Positions 7,958 to 18,392 of a stretch of 64,000 bases of DNA are shown here, piece after piece. Numbering within the stretch: the first letter of the stretch is position 1; each line of letters begins with the position of its first letter. The notes under the pieces were generated by a model, which did no database searches, was not told the origin of the DNA, and saw nothing but the letters and a program-made list of their open reading frames with translations. The stretch lies in assembly GCA_016716765.1 (NCBI GenBank), contig JADJVA010000001.1, forward strand, positions 105,292 through 169,291. The letters are read 5' to 3'. The position numbers and the translations under genes are program-made. The stretch is from Bdellovibrionales bacterium. Lineage in GTDB: Bacteria > Bdellovibrionota > Bdellovibrionia > Bdellovibrionales > UBA1609.

Positions 7958-10900
7958 ATGAGAAAAAAATTCCATCGCTCTGCTACCGATGTGATAGTCA
8001 ATGAGTCTGAAGAACCCATCCGAGCCGAAATATTTAATACCTCTCGGCTCGAAAGTCATGCCGAGAGCTTGGCACGAGCACAGAATCTTACTGATCATCC
8101 ACACAATGGGGTCGATTTGTATCGGCGAATCAAGGAAAATCGCCAAATCTTGGAGATGGCTTATCGCCACATCTTACGTGCGATCGATGAAAGGAGAGCC
8201 ATCACGCCTGCTGCTGAATGGCTGGTTGATAATTTCCATTTGCTTCGCGCTCAACTTAAAGACATTCATGAGCACTTTCCACCCCGATATTATCGTGAGT
8301 TACCAAAAATTGCGGCGGGCGCACTCGCAGGCCATCCCCGCGTCTATGGAGTTGCTTGGGCTTTTGTGGCCCACACAGACAGTCATTTTGACCCCGAAGT
8401 CTTGCGAGTCTTTATTTCAGCCTATCAGCGAGTACAGCCTCTTACAATTGGTGAATTGTGGGCTGTTCCGATCTCTCTGCGGCTGGTATTGATTGAGAAC
8501 TTTAGGCGCTTAGCCGTTCGAATTATCGAATCGCAAAATGGAAGACAAGAGGCTGACCTTATTGCAGACTCTCTCTTGGGAGTTGGAGAAACCCAGAAAA
8601 TCAGTTCTGAACAAGCCATCGATCTTCTCACTTCGCGGCCTATTGCGCGTAGCTTTGCCGTCCAGCTTCTGCATAGACTGCGTCTTCAAGAAGCCCATGT
8701 GGGACATTTCTTGCGGTTTATCGAACAGAGATTGGCCGCTCAAAACCAAAGCCTTGAGGATTGGGTGACCATTGAACACAATAGCCAATCCGCAGCAAAT
8801 GCCACTGCGCGAAACATTGTCACGAGCACCCGGCAAATTTCGTCCATGGATTGGCCTGAATTCTTTGAGCAAGTCAGTCTGGTCGATAACATATTGTGTG
8901 AAGGTTCTGAATTTCCTTCTTTAGATTTCGTCACGCGTGACCGCTATCGCCATCGAATTGAAGTGCTCGCTCAGGGCTCAACTTCTTCTGAGATTGAGAT
9001 TGCACGAGCCATTGTTTCAGACCCAGGCTCCCATTTGATTGGACCAGGAAGACATGAATTTGAAAAATCAATCGGATTTCGGCCCAGCATTTCAGAAAGA
9101 TTTTCGAGTGTCTACAGCAAGTACGGGACTCTGCTTTATCTAGGATCCATTTTCATTTTAACGATGCTCCTTTCTTACCTCACTGCAGATTACGCCTTCG
9201 CTGAATTCCGCAATGAATTCCAAACTCTTGTGATTGCGTTTCTTTCGATGGTTCTGTCTTCTGAAATCGCAATCGCTTTGGTCAATCGAGGAACAGTGGC
9301 CCTGGTTGGACCGAAATATTTGCCACGAATGAATTTTGAAAATGGCCTTCCAGAAAACTGCAGAACTATGATTGTTGTACCCACTGTGTTTACGGATAAA
9401 GAGGAAATCAGGGGACAACTGGAACAGATTGAGGTTCATTATCTTTCGAACCGAGACAAGAATATTTATCTCGCTTTATTGACAGACGGAAGAGATGCCC
9501 AATCTGAGGTGACGGAAGATGATGAGCAGATTCTTGCCACAGCTCATCGAGAGATCAGGGCATTGAATGAACGTTACCCCGTTAAAACCGGACAGCATCC
9601 TCGATTTTCCATTTACCATCGAAGAAGAATGTGGAATCCGCAGGAAGGCTGCTGGATGGGATGGGAGCGGAAACGCGGAAAAATTTATGAGTTCAATCGG
9701 CTTCTCCGAGGCGCAAAGGATACGACCTATGGGGCTTTTTTTGGAGCCGAACTTCTGGTCCCGGACGAGGTTCGCTACGTGATCACGCTCGATGCGGATA
9801 CGAAGATCCCTCGAGGTTGCGCGCGCAAGCTCGTAGGGGTGATGGCTCACCCTCTCAATCATCCTCATTTCGACAAAGCAAAAGGGCGCGTCGTCGCTGG
9901 ATATGGAATTCTCCAGCCCCGCATCACTCCTTTGCTGGCAGACTCTCACGAGAGTTCAATTTTTAGGGAACTCTCTTCCTCGGCCTCAGGAATCGACCCC
10001 TACACTTCTGCTGTTTCAGATGTCTACCAGGATCTTTTTCAAGAGGGATCTTACAGTGGTAAGGGTATTTACGATTTAGCTGCCTTTGAACAAGCAACAC
10101 GAGATAAAATTCCTGAAAACTCTGTCTTGAGTCACGACCTGCTGGAAGGCAACTTTGCTCGCTGCGGATTTCTCAGTGACATTGAATTTTTTGAGGATTT
10201 CCCTTCGCACACGAACGTTGCTGCCTTGCGTACGCACCGCTGGATACGCGGAGATTGGCAACTTTTACCCTGGATATTCGGATTTCCGAGCCACAGGATC
10301 TCCCTCATTGGACGATGGAAAATGATCGACAATCTTCGCCGATCCCTTGTCGCACCAGCTAATTTTTTATTTTTTGTTCTAGCAACAAGCTTTGCGGGGT
10401 GGAGAGGTTGGCCTCTGTTCTTGCTTTTTGCAACGAGTCTTTTGACCCCCACTCTGATCAGCCTATGGACAGATTCTTTCTCTCGGCAGCGAGATCAGTC
10501 CCTTTTGCTTCATTTTCTTACCGTGTACAAAAAATTTGAAATCAATTTGAGGCGAACCTTCTTGTTTTTTACTTTGCTGCCGTACCATGCTTGGATTTCT
10601 GTTGATGCCATCGGTCGGACTTTTTATCGCCTGGTCGTGAGTGGCAAAAAGCGCCTCGAGTGGACAACTGCGGCTCAAGCAAAAGCTTCTGCCAATCTTG
10701 ACCTGCGAAGTTTCGTGTTGAGTATGCGTGGGGCCATTCTTCTCAGCTTCTCAGGCTTTATTTTTTTATTTTCAATTGGAAATCCAGTTTCACTTGCAAC
10801 CCCAACACTGCTTTTGTGGCTCACCTCTCCGTGGTGGGCTCGCTTTTTTAGTATCAAAAATAGAAATCACGTGAATAATTTCATCAAGCCGGATGATGCT

Positions 10901-13900
10901 GCCTATCTTCGCTCCACGGCCCGACGAATCTGGTTATTTTTTACCACGTTTGTCACAGCTGAATCGAATGACCTGCCACCCGACAACTTCCAGGAGGACC
11001 CACATCCCATCGTTTTTCATCGAAGTTCGCCGACAAACTTTGGCCTTTATTTGCTGTCGATTCTTGCGGCGAAGGATTTTGGCTGGATCGGAACTCTCGA
11101 GACCATCGACCGCTTGGAGTCAACACTCAAAAGTCTCCTTCTGCTGCCCCGACACAAAGGGCATTTCTACAATTGGTATGACATCAAAAATCTCAAGGCC
11201 CTCGAGCCGCGCTACATCTCCTCAGTGGACAATGGCAATCTGACGGGTCATCTTTTTGCTATTGCCCAGGGATGCGTTGAGATTTTGAGGTCGCCTCCTC
11301 AACCTCCTGTCATCAACTCGGGCATACTTGGCACAGCCTTGATTTTGGAAAACGCATTGAACCGCCTTGGAACCAATCGGACACAGTCGGACGAAAATTT
11401 CCGACATGTCAAGGAGGCCTTTGTGGTTCTGCGTTCACTTCTTCAGACAGAAACTGAACAGATTAAGAATTGGTCTCAGCACTGGACGAATTTACAATCA
11501 CAATCCGTAGCCTTCACCCAGCAATGCATGACAATCTTTCCCATGACTAAACCCACTGGATCCTACGAGATCTTGAACTGGTGTCAGGCCCTTCAAAACG
11601 ATATAGAAAGCTCAGCCAGGGATTACTTGTCATTGTCACAATGGAGGGATTTTGCGAACGAAGGACAATTGAATACTAAGCTGTCAATGGATCACACTTG
11701 GTGGAGCAGTTTTCGCCAAAGACTCAATCGACGCGTTCCTCTCGAGGAAACTGCAACTCACTGCTCTCAGATTTTAGATGAGCTGATGGCTTTCAGAGCA
11801 AGCGAAGTCCACCCTCAACAGGGCCATTCAGATCTTTTTGAGGCATTGATTAAATGTCTGAAGAAAACATCTGAAAATTCTAGACTTCTTGTCCAAAGAA
11901 CAAAGGAGATCCATGCCATTTCTCGACAGCTGATTCAGGAAATGGATTTTAGACTGCTCTACGATTCTAAGCGCAAACTCTTTTCAATCGGACTACGAGT
12001 CGCCGAAGATCAGCTCGACCAAAGTTATTACGATTTATTGGCATCGGAGGCCCGGCTGACAAGCTTTATCGCGATCGCCAAGGGGGATGTCCCCGCTTCT
12101 CATTGGTTTCATTTGGGTCGAAATCTTGTTCGGGCGGGGCCAGACCCAGCCTTGATTTCTTGGTCAGGATCGATGTTTGAATATCTTATGCCCTGTCTTG
12201 TGATGCAGTCGCCCCATGGCAGTCTTCTCGACGACTCCTGTCGCCGCGCCGTAGACAGACAAATTCAATACGGACTTGAGAAAAATCTGCCTTGGGGGAT
12301 CTCTGAGTCGGCTTACAACAAGCGTGATCTTCACTTCACTTACCAGTATTCCAGTTTTGGAGTCCCGGATTTGGGCCTTAAGCGCGGTTTAGAAGCAGAT
12401 TTGGTGATCGCACCCTATGCTTCAATTTTGGCGACTCTCTACAGACCGTCGCAAGCGGTCAAAAATTTGCGTCAGCTGCAAGCCCAGGGCGCTCTCGGAC
12501 TTTTTGGCTTTTTTGAGGCCGTCGATTTTACTCTCAGCCGTCTCCAAGAAGGACGAAATAAAGCCATTGTTAAAGCATACATGGCCCATCATCAAGGCAT
12601 GTCTCTCGTCGCGCTGGCAAATATTTTTTCGGACTCTTCCATGCAGAAGCGATTTCATCTGGATCCCTCTATTCAGGCGACGAGCCTACTTTTGCAAGAG
12701 AGCATACCGCTGAATATCGGAACCTTGAGTGCACCCGACTCGAAGAATCGGGTGGAGGTGATCCGTGAATCGGCGGAACACACGACTCGCCGATGTGTTG
12801 CCGTCAATCGACCTGTACCAGCCACTCATATTTTATCTAATGGTCAGTACACAGTGATGGTAACCGCAGCTGGAGCCGGATTTAGTCGAATGCATGATCT
12901 GGCCGTCACGCGCTGGCGAGAGGATACGACTCGCGATAATTATGGATTTTTTCTTTATATAAAGGACTGTCAAAGAAAAAAAGTTTGGTCAGCAGGCTAC
13001 CAGCCGATCTGCTCTGAATCCGCTCGCTATCAGGCCTCATTTTCGGAAGATCGGGTTAAAATTGTAAGAGAAGATTACCAGATAGAAAGTAGGCTTGATA
13101 TTTTTGTTTCTCCCGAGGAAAATGCTGAAATTCGTCAATTGACGCTCATAAATAGGGGGTCATCAACTCGTGAGCTTGAGGTCACTTCCTATTTTGAGTC
13201 CGTGTTAAATGCACATCAATCTGATCTCGCTCACCCTGCCTTTTCAAATCTTTTTGTTGAAACTGAGTTTAATCCTAAGATATCGGCATTAATTGCAAGC
13301 CGACGCCCGCGATCATTCAAGGATAAACGGCTCTGGATGATGCACGCCCTACACACGGATTTTCATTCAGTAGGGCCTCTCCAGTATGAGACCGATCGTT
13401 CCCGTTTTTTGGGTCGCGGACGAAATCTCAGAAGGCCAGCTGCTCTTTTTGAATCAGAGAACCTTTCAGACACGGTAGGATCTGTGCTCGATCCGGTGAT
13501 GAGTCTGCGCAGACGAATTCGCCTTGAGCCGGGGGATACTTGCCATTTGGTTTTTTCTCTCGGAGTCACAGAGACCCGTGAGGCCATTGATATCATGGCG
13601 GAAAAATTCAGTGATGCCTCTGTTTTCAATCGAATCAACGAATTGGCCTGGCAGCAGGCTCAGATCAAACTCTTTCATCTTGGAGTGGAACCAGACGAAG
13701 CCCATCTTTTTCAACAGTTGGCCGCTCGCCTCATCTACTCTGACCCTTCTCTGCGACCTCCTTCTGAGTTACTCAAGAAGAACATCAAGAATTTAGGGGC
13801 ACTTTGGGCCTTGGGAATCTCAGGCGATCTTCCCATTGTGATTGTCCGAATTGATGACATAGAGAATCGCAGTCTCGTTCGCCATTTGCTCAAAGCTCAA

Positions 13901-16621
13901 ATATATTTATCCACAAAAGGATTTCACTCCGATCTTGTCATACTTAATGAAGCTGCGAGCTCCTATTCGCAGGATCTGCAGCTCTCTCTGGAACGAATGG
14001 CTCAGACGGCTTTTATCCCTTCTGATATTTTAGCGAGTAAACATGGCAAGGTATTTGTTTTGCGCCGAGATTTAATCTCAGAAGCCGATTGTATTTTGCT
14101 GACAAGCGAAGCTCGCGCTATTTTCTCAACACATGGAGGAAGCCTATCAGATCAAGTGAAGCGCACAAAGACGCAATCCTTTCGAAAACTCGAGTCCGTT
14201 GTCTCAGTTCCGGAAGAGTCTGAAACTGGGCCCGCGATACCGCAACTTGAGTTTTTCAACGGACTCGGAGGTTTTTCGACCGAAAGCCATGAGTATTCCA
14301 TTGTCCTCAAAAACACTGAAACGACTCCGGCCCCTTGGATCAACGTGATTGCCAATTCCGAATTTGGGTTTCAGGTTTCTGAAAGCGGCAGCGGATACAC
14401 CTGGTCATCAAATAGTCGCGAGAATCAACTGACCCCTTGGTCGAACGATCCTGTCGGCGATCCTTCCGGTGAGGCATTCTTTATTCGTGATCGTGACTCA
14501 GGTGCCGTTTGGAGTCCTACAATATCTCCGATTCGCCTTTCTCACGCCACCTACACAGCTCATCATGGTCAAGGCTACAGTCGCTTTGAAACTCAAGCTT
14601 ACGGAATCTTTTCAGAGCTCAAGCAATTTGTTCTGGTTGATCAGCCCGTTAAGGTGTCCCGCCTCAGACTCGAGAATCGATCAAGCAAAATGCGACGGCT
14701 CACTCTGTCTAGTTATGTCGAATGGGTATTGGGGTTTTCACGCTCGACCATGGCACCCACGATGATCACTGAGTTCGACGATTCTTCACAGGCCATCTTT
14801 GCACTCAACCCAAGAAATCCTGAACATGGAGGGAAGGTGGCGTTCAATGCAGTTCTTCAAAAACACACCTCTTTCACCTGCGACAGAACTGAATTTATCG
14901 GGAGAAATTCAGATTTATCTCAGCCCGCAGGCATTTTATGCGACCGTCCACTTCTCAATGTTTCCGGCTGTGGATTGGATCCCTGTGCAGCCCTACAGAC
15001 CGAAGTTCAAATTCCGTCCGGCAAAGCTGTGGAGGTCATTTTTGTCCTCGGACAAGCCGAGAATCGAGTCTCTGCACGCAATTTGATGAAGGTTTTGCGA
15101 GAAGACATCGATCTTCATCATGAATTTGAACGCGTAAAAACTCAGTGGAACAATCTCCTTGAAACGGTTCAGGTTGAAACTCCAGACCGAAGTTTTGATT
15201 TGCTCCTCAATCGATGGCTTCTCTATCAAACCATTGTTTGCCGAATTTGGGCGCGGGCCGCATTCTACCAGGCCGGAGGTGCCTTCGGGTTCAGAGACCA
15301 GCTGCAAGACGTCATGGCCGTTATGCTTACTGCTCCATCAATGGCTCGTGAACAAATACTGCGAGCGGCTAGTCGCCAGTTTATCGAGGGAGATGTGCAG
15401 CATTGGTGGCACCCTCCGCTGGGTCGAGGAGTGAGGACTCGTTTTTCAGATGATCTCCTTTGGCTATCCTATGTTGTTTCACGTTATCTTGATCTCACTC
15501 AGGACCATTCTATTTTAGATGAAATGATCTCCTTTCTTGAGGGACCATCACTTCTCCCTGAGCAAGAGGACAATTACTTTCTTCCAGATGTTTCTTCCCA
15601 GAAAGCATCTCTTTATGAGCATTGCGCGCGCGCACTCGATCAGAGCCTCAAGCTTGGTCGGCACGGACTCCCGCTCATGGGTGGCGGAGACTGGAATGAT
15701 GGAATGAACCATGTTGGCATCAAAGGTCAAGGCGAAAGCGTCTGGCTCGCTTGGTTTCTGATTGATAATTTAAAGAGTTTTGAAAAACTCGCTGCAAAAA
15801 GGGGCGATGGGGATCGAGCCACAAAGTGGAAAGAACATGCGACTCACCTCGCAGAATCGACTGAAAAAAATGCTTGGGATGGATTTTGGTATCGACGAGC
15901 TTACTTTGATGACGGAACACCACTGGGTTCAGCTGAAAGCTCCGAGTGTCAAATCGATTCACTCTCGCAGACTTGGGCTGTTATGTCAGGTGCCGGCCAG
16001 ACTGATCGCGCGCGGACAGCCATGAATTCTGTGTATGAGAAACTTGTCAAATCCAATGAAGAATTGATTTTGTTGTTCACTCCACCCTTTGATCAAACGA
16101 ATTTGGATCCAGGCTACGTCAAGGGATACCTGCCCGGGGTGCGCGAGAATGGCGGTCAATACACTCATGCAGCCAGCTGGGTAGTTATTGCGACCGCCCT
16201 TCTTGGTGATCGGGAACGAGCGTGGAAACTCTTTTCTTTTTTGAATCCGATTCGGCGGTCCATTGATTTGCCAAGCGTGAATCGTTATAAAATAGAACCT
16301 TATGTTTTGCCGGGGGATGTTTATTCGGAGGAGCCTAACGCCGGACGTGGAGGCTGGAGCTGGTACACCGGAGCAGCTGGCTGGCTGTACCGAGCTGGGA
16401 TCGAAAACATCCTGGGCTTTCAGGTCATTGGCAGTGAGATACTTCTTAAACCCTGTGTGCCACCCGAATGGAAAAAATTTAAAATTCGATACAAGTACAA
16501 GAGCAGCACCTACTTTTTTCACGTTGAGATCGATGGGCCCCAGACGATCATCGAGGCACAGAAGATCCAACTCATTGACGATGGAAAAGAGCACGAGGTT
16601 TATGTGAGGTTTTCCTCGTAA
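7958..16621 (+). CDS. ndvB: Cyclic beta-1,2-glucan synthase (NdvB/ChvB family), 2,887 residues
   Basis: This giant inner-membrane enzyme builds beta-1,2-glucan from UDP-glucose, adjusts chain length and closes the ring. An N-terminal helical region (about 1-380) leads to two membrane helices (about 387-443). A GT84 glycosyltransferase domain follows (about 470-800, with VITLDADTKIP near 607 and RTHRWIRGDWQL near 758), then more membrane helices up to about 965. A glycoamylase-like middle part (about 1010-1560) corresponds to the GH189 cyclisation domain. Two carbohydrate-binding plus GH94 phosphorylase sections run from about 1600 to the end, with the catalytic-acid motif GDWNDGM near 2578. 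Length matches rhizobial and Brucella homologues (about 2,800-2,870). Cyclic glucans accumulate in the periplasm for osmoadaptation or host interaction. The frame is uninterrupted over 8.6 kb. No obvious ribosome site is visible before the ATG. Confidence 0.94.
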   Translation: MRKKFHRSATDVIVNESEEPIRAEIFNTSRLESHAESLARAQNLTDHPHNGVDLYRRIKENRQILEMAYRHILRAIDERRAITPAAEWLVDNFHLLRAQLKDIHEHFPPRYYRELPKIAAGALAGHPRVYGVAWAFVAHTDSHFDPEVLRVFISAYQRVQPLTIGELWAVPISLRLVLIENFRRLAVRIIESQNGRQEADLIADSLLGVGETQKISSEQAIDLLTSRPIARSFAVQLLHRLRLQEAHVGHFLRFIEQRLAAQNQSLEDWVTIEHNSQSAANATARNIVTSTRQISSMDWPEFFEQVSLVDNILCEGSEFPSLDFVTRDRYRHRIEVLAQGSTSSEIEIARAIVSDPGSHLIGPGRHEFEKSIGFRPSISERFSSVYSKYGTLLYLGSIFILTMLLSYLTADYAFAEFRNEFQTLVIAFLSMVLSSEIAIALVNRGTVALVGPKYLPRMNFENGLPENCRTMIVVPTVFTDKEEIRGQLEQIEVHYLSNRDKNIYLALLTDGRDAQSEVTEDDEQILATAHREIRALNERYPVKTGQHPRFSIYHRRRMWNPQEGCWMGWERKRGKIYEFNRLLRGAKDTTYGAFFGAELLVPDEVRYVITLDADTKIPRGCARKLVGVMAHPLNHPHFDKAKGRVVAGYGILQPRITPLLADSHESSIFRELSSSASGIDPYTSAVSDVYQDLFQEGSYSGKGIYDLAAFEQATRDKIPENSVLSHDLLEGNFARCGFLSDIEFFEDFPSHTNVAALRTHRWIRGDWQLLPWIFGFPSHRISLIGRWKMIDNLRRSLVAPANFLFFVLATSFAGWRGWPLFLLFATSLLTPTLISLWTDSFSRQRDQSLLLHFLTVYKKFEINLRRTFLFFTLLPYHAWISVDAIGRTFYRLVVSGKKRLEWTTAAQAKASANLDLRSFVLSMRGAILLSFSGFIFLFSIGNPVSLATPTLLLWLTSPWWARFFSIKNRNHVNNFIKPDDAAYLRSTARRIWLFFTTFVTAESNDLPPDNFQEDPHPIVFHRSSPTNFGLYLLSILAAKDFGWIGTLETIDRLESTLKSLLLLPRHKGHFYNWYDIKNLKALEPRYISSVDNGNLTGHLFAIAQGCVEILRSPPQPPVINSGILGTALILENALNRLGTNRTQSDENFRHVKEAFVVLRSLLQTETEQIKNWSQHWTNLQSQSVAFTQQCMTIFPMTKPTGSYEILNWCQALQNDIESSARDYLSLSQWRDFANEGQLNTKLSMDHTWWSSFRQRLNRRVPLEETATHCSQILDELMAFRASEVHPQQGHSDLFEALIKCLKKTSENSRLLVQRTKEIHAISRQLIQEMDFRLLYDSKRKLFSIGLRVAEDQLDQSYYDLLASEARLTSFIAIAKGDVPASHWFHLGRNLVRAGPDPALISWSGSMFEYLMPCLVMQSPHGSLLDDSCRRAVDRQIQYGLEKNLPWGISESAYNKRDLHFTYQYSSFGVPDLGLKRGLEADLVIAPYASILATLYRPSQAVKNLRQLQAQGALGLFGFFEAVDFTLSRLQEGRNKAIVKAYMAHHQGMSLVALANIFSDSSMQKRFHLDPSIQATSLLLQESIPLNIGTLSAPDSKNRVEVIRESAEHTTRRCVAVNRPVPATHILSNGQYTVMVTAAGAGFSRMHDLAVTRWREDTTRDNYGFFLYIKDCQRKKVWSAGYQPICSESARYQASFSEDRVKIVREDYQIESRLDIFVSPEENAEIRQLTLINRGSSTRELEVTSYFESVLNAHQSDLAHPAFSNLFVETEFNPKISALIASRRPRSFKDKRLWMMHALHTDFHSVGPLQYETDRSRFLGRGRNLRRPAALFESENLSDTVGSVLDPVMSLRRRIRLEPGDTCHLVFSLGVTETREAIDIMAEKFSDASVFNRINELAWQQAQIKLFHLGVEPDEAHLFQQLAARLIYSDPSLRPPSELLKKNIKNLGALWALGISGDLPIVIVRIDDIENRSLVRHLLKAQIYLSTKGFHSDLVILNEAASSYSQDLQLSLERMAQTAFIPSDILASKHGKVFVLRRDLISEADCILLTSEARAIFSTHGGSLSDQVKRTKTQSFRKLESVVSVPEESETGPAIPQLEFFNGLGGFSTESHEYSIVLKNTETTPAPWINVIANSEFGFQVSESGSGYTWSSNSRENQLTPWSNDPVGDPSGEAFFIRDRDSGAVWSPTISPIRLSHATYTAHHGQGYSRFETQAYGIFSELKQFVLVDQPVKVSRLRLENRSSKMRRLTLSSYVEWVLGFSRSTMAPTMITEFDDSSQAIFALNPRNPEHGGKVAFNAVLQKHTSFTCDRTEFIGRNSDLSQPAGILCDRPLLNVSGCGLDPCAALQTEVQIPSGKAVEVIFVLGQAENRVSARNLMKVLREDIDLHHEFERVKTQWNNLLETVQVETPDRSFDLLLNRWLLYQTIVCRIWARAAFYQAGGAFGFRDQLQDVMAVMLTAPSMAREQILRAASRQFIEGDVQHWWHPPLGRGVRTRFSDDLLWLSYVVSRYLDLTQDHSILDEMISFLEGPSLLPEQEDNYFLPDVSSQKASLYEHCARALDQSLKLGRHGLPLMGGGDWNDGMNHVGIKGQGESVWLAWFLIDNLKSFEKLAAKRGDGDRATKWKEHATHLAESTEKNAWDGFWYRRAYFDDGTPLGSAESSECQIDSLSQTWAVMSGAGQTDRARTAMNSVYEKLVKSNEELILLFTPPFDQTNLDPGYVKGYLPGVRENGGQYTHAASWVVIATALLGDRERAWKLFSFLNPIRRSIDLPSVNRYKIEPYVLPGDVYSEEPNAGRGGWSWYTGAAGWLYRAGIENILGFQVIGSEILLKPCVPPEWKKFKIRYKYKSSTYFFHVEIDGPQTIIEAQKIQLIDDGKEHEVYVRFSS

Positions 16622-16630
16622 CCATCTGAT

Positions 16631-17449
16631 CTAGTTTGAATCGACACCAATCGCTTTCACATCCGCCTCCTGATTCATCCCCTTGATGAAGTGCCACCAA
16701 AAGATAGTATCCATAATTTTTTGTGTTTCACGATTTTTGGACCACAATGCGATATTCGTTCGAAGTTGATCTTCCTCCAGTCGTTTCGGAAAAACAGAGA
16801 GTAACCTCTCCCCTAGTTTCGCAGTGACCAGATCACGAAACCGATAACTCAACACCCTGCTTTGGCTGTGAATTCGATCTTCCGCTCTACGATAGCCAGA
16901 AGCAAAAACCACTCCAATTCCCGTCGCTACTGGTGGCAAACCGAAGGCGAACCGTAAATCACCCTGATCGAAAAAGATCCAACTGGCACCAATTACAGCC
17001 AAAACTGGGGTTGCCACCGCCAAACCTAAAACCAAATCAGTACCCCATTGCGGAAGTCCCAATTCCTGAATTGATTTGCTTGCCCGATCAAACTTTCCCA
17101 AAAGAAAATGCTTCGATCTTAGATTTGCCACGAACTCATGATATACCACCCAATTTATCTCACTCGTTACTTTATCTTTAAAGACTGCATACATTTGTTT
17201 CCCATCGGAGTCCCCCTCCTCAACGGAAAATGTCCGACGTATTTCAACAATACTGGTCCATATCGCATCAGCGTAAGATGAAGCGATTTCATCCAAGACT
17301 CCATTTTCCAGAATGCTCTTCTCACCTATCGATACAATCAATTTTTGAGCACAGGAAGATTTCAAATTTGAGGCGCCAACAGCCGTGGCCTGAGAGTTGT
17401 GACAAATCAGTACGACAAAAGAGACCATGAGAAAAAAGTTGAGCCGCAC
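16631..17449 (-). CDS. Exported membrane-associated hypothetical protein
   Basis: The 272-residue protein starts with a signal peptide (MRLNFFLMVSFVVLICHNSQA) and has a second hydrophobic region around residues 138-185 that could form two membrane helices. The GTG at 17449 follows a GGAGGT ribosome site, supporting this start. The C-terminal part is charged and helical. No known family was recognised. It is convergent with ndvB (10-bp gap) and could share its termination region, but nothing links the functions. Confidence 0.7.
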   Translation of the reverse strand: MRLNFFLMVSFVVLICHNSQATAVGASNLKSSCAQKLIVSIGEKSILENGVLDEIASSYADAIWTSIVEIRRTFSVEEGDSDGKQMYAVFKDKVTSEINWVVYHEFVANLRSKHFLLGKFDRASKSIQELGLPQWGTDLVLGLAVATPVLAVIGASWIFFDQGDLRFAFGLPPVATGIGVVFASGYRRAEDRIHSQSRVLSYRFRDLVTAKLGERLLSVFPKRLEEDQLRTNIALWSKNRETQKIMDTIFWWHFIKGMNQEADVKAIGVDSN

Positions 17450-17624
17450 CGCAACCTCCGAATATGTTTATAATTACAATGTTTACATGTTTCGATCTAA
17501 AATGAAATTTTGAATTTTAACCAGGCTCGAACTAACAAAACACCGAAAGCTTGTCCAGTTCATTTTTGGGACATCAAAAAAATGACCGCTTTTCCAGGTG
17601 TTAATTTCACAATTTGAAACGAAT

Positions 17625-18392
17625 TCAGACAAGTGCTGAATGTACGAGCTTGTGTTGTTCCGAAAAAATTGCTGACTGAGTCAACTCAGCTGGCTGGGAC
17701 TCCTGAGACCTGTAATAAATAATTTCAAGTGCCTGCATTTTAATTGCATCAACTACGTCCGCTGGTTTCTGCCGACAATAGAGAAGAGTCTTCCAAGATG
17801 AGAAATGGGAGTGATTGTGAAAATCGCTTGACGCAATTTGTGGCAATTTTTCTGACTCGACTTCGAAAAAGTAGCGTTGGAAACTTGAAACTTCCCAGGC
17901 ATCGAAGACTTCCCTGAAAGTTTCACGGTGATTCCATAGATGGAGCGACTGGAATTCAATTTTTCCTGTATGCAAGGGGTGTGCGGCAATAAGCGCCGTT
18001 GTTGTTGATTTAAACTCCTTTAAAATATCTAAGGTTGTCTCGTTGGCATTGGGGCAGGAATCGGGATTCAGAATAATGAAGTGAGAGGACCTGTCACCAC
18101 AAAAGGAATTTTTTGTCACTTCAACTCCGGGAATAACCAACATGCCGTATTTTCTCATCGCACGGAAGGCTTCACGATGTATTTCTTCCATGTACTGACC
18201 AAAATTCTCCTCCGAAATCGATCGTTTGAGCTTGTGAGACACATAACCTATCAGATTATTTGATTCACAAAGATGATCGGTGATCGCGATGACGTCAAAT
18301 TTTGCTCGACCATAAAGATCAACAATTTCTCGGATAGAGAGTTTTCCATCGCTATAAGTAGAGTGGATATGAAGATCAGAAAGCATTGCCAT
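17625..18392 (-). CDS. PHP-domain phosphoesterase
   Basis: The N-terminus carries the PHP metal-binding signature DLHIHSTYSDG, followed by AITDH, an AAHPL histidine segment and SSDFHNH near the C-terminus, which are the expected metal ligands of the TrpH/YciV-like PHP family. Members hydrolyse nucleotide or polyphosphate phosphoesters; the substrate here is unknown. The ATG at 18392 is preferred because GGAG lies ten bases upstream; the frame also has a GTG at 18404. The start overlaps the end of the PlsC gene, so the two are translationally linked. Confidence 0.85.
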   Translation of the reverse strand: MAMLSDLHIHSTYSDGKLSIREIVDLYGRAKFDVIAITDHLCESNNLIGYVSHKLKRSISEENFGQYMEEIHREAFRAMRKYGMLVIPGVEVTKNSFCGDRSSHFIILNPDSCPNANETTLDILKEFKSTTTALIAAHPLHTGKIEFQSLHLWNHRETFREVFDAWEVSSFQRYFFEVESEKLPQIASSDFHNHSHFSSWKTLLYCRQKPADVVDAIKMQALEIIYYRSQESQPAELTQSAIFSEQHKLVHSALV

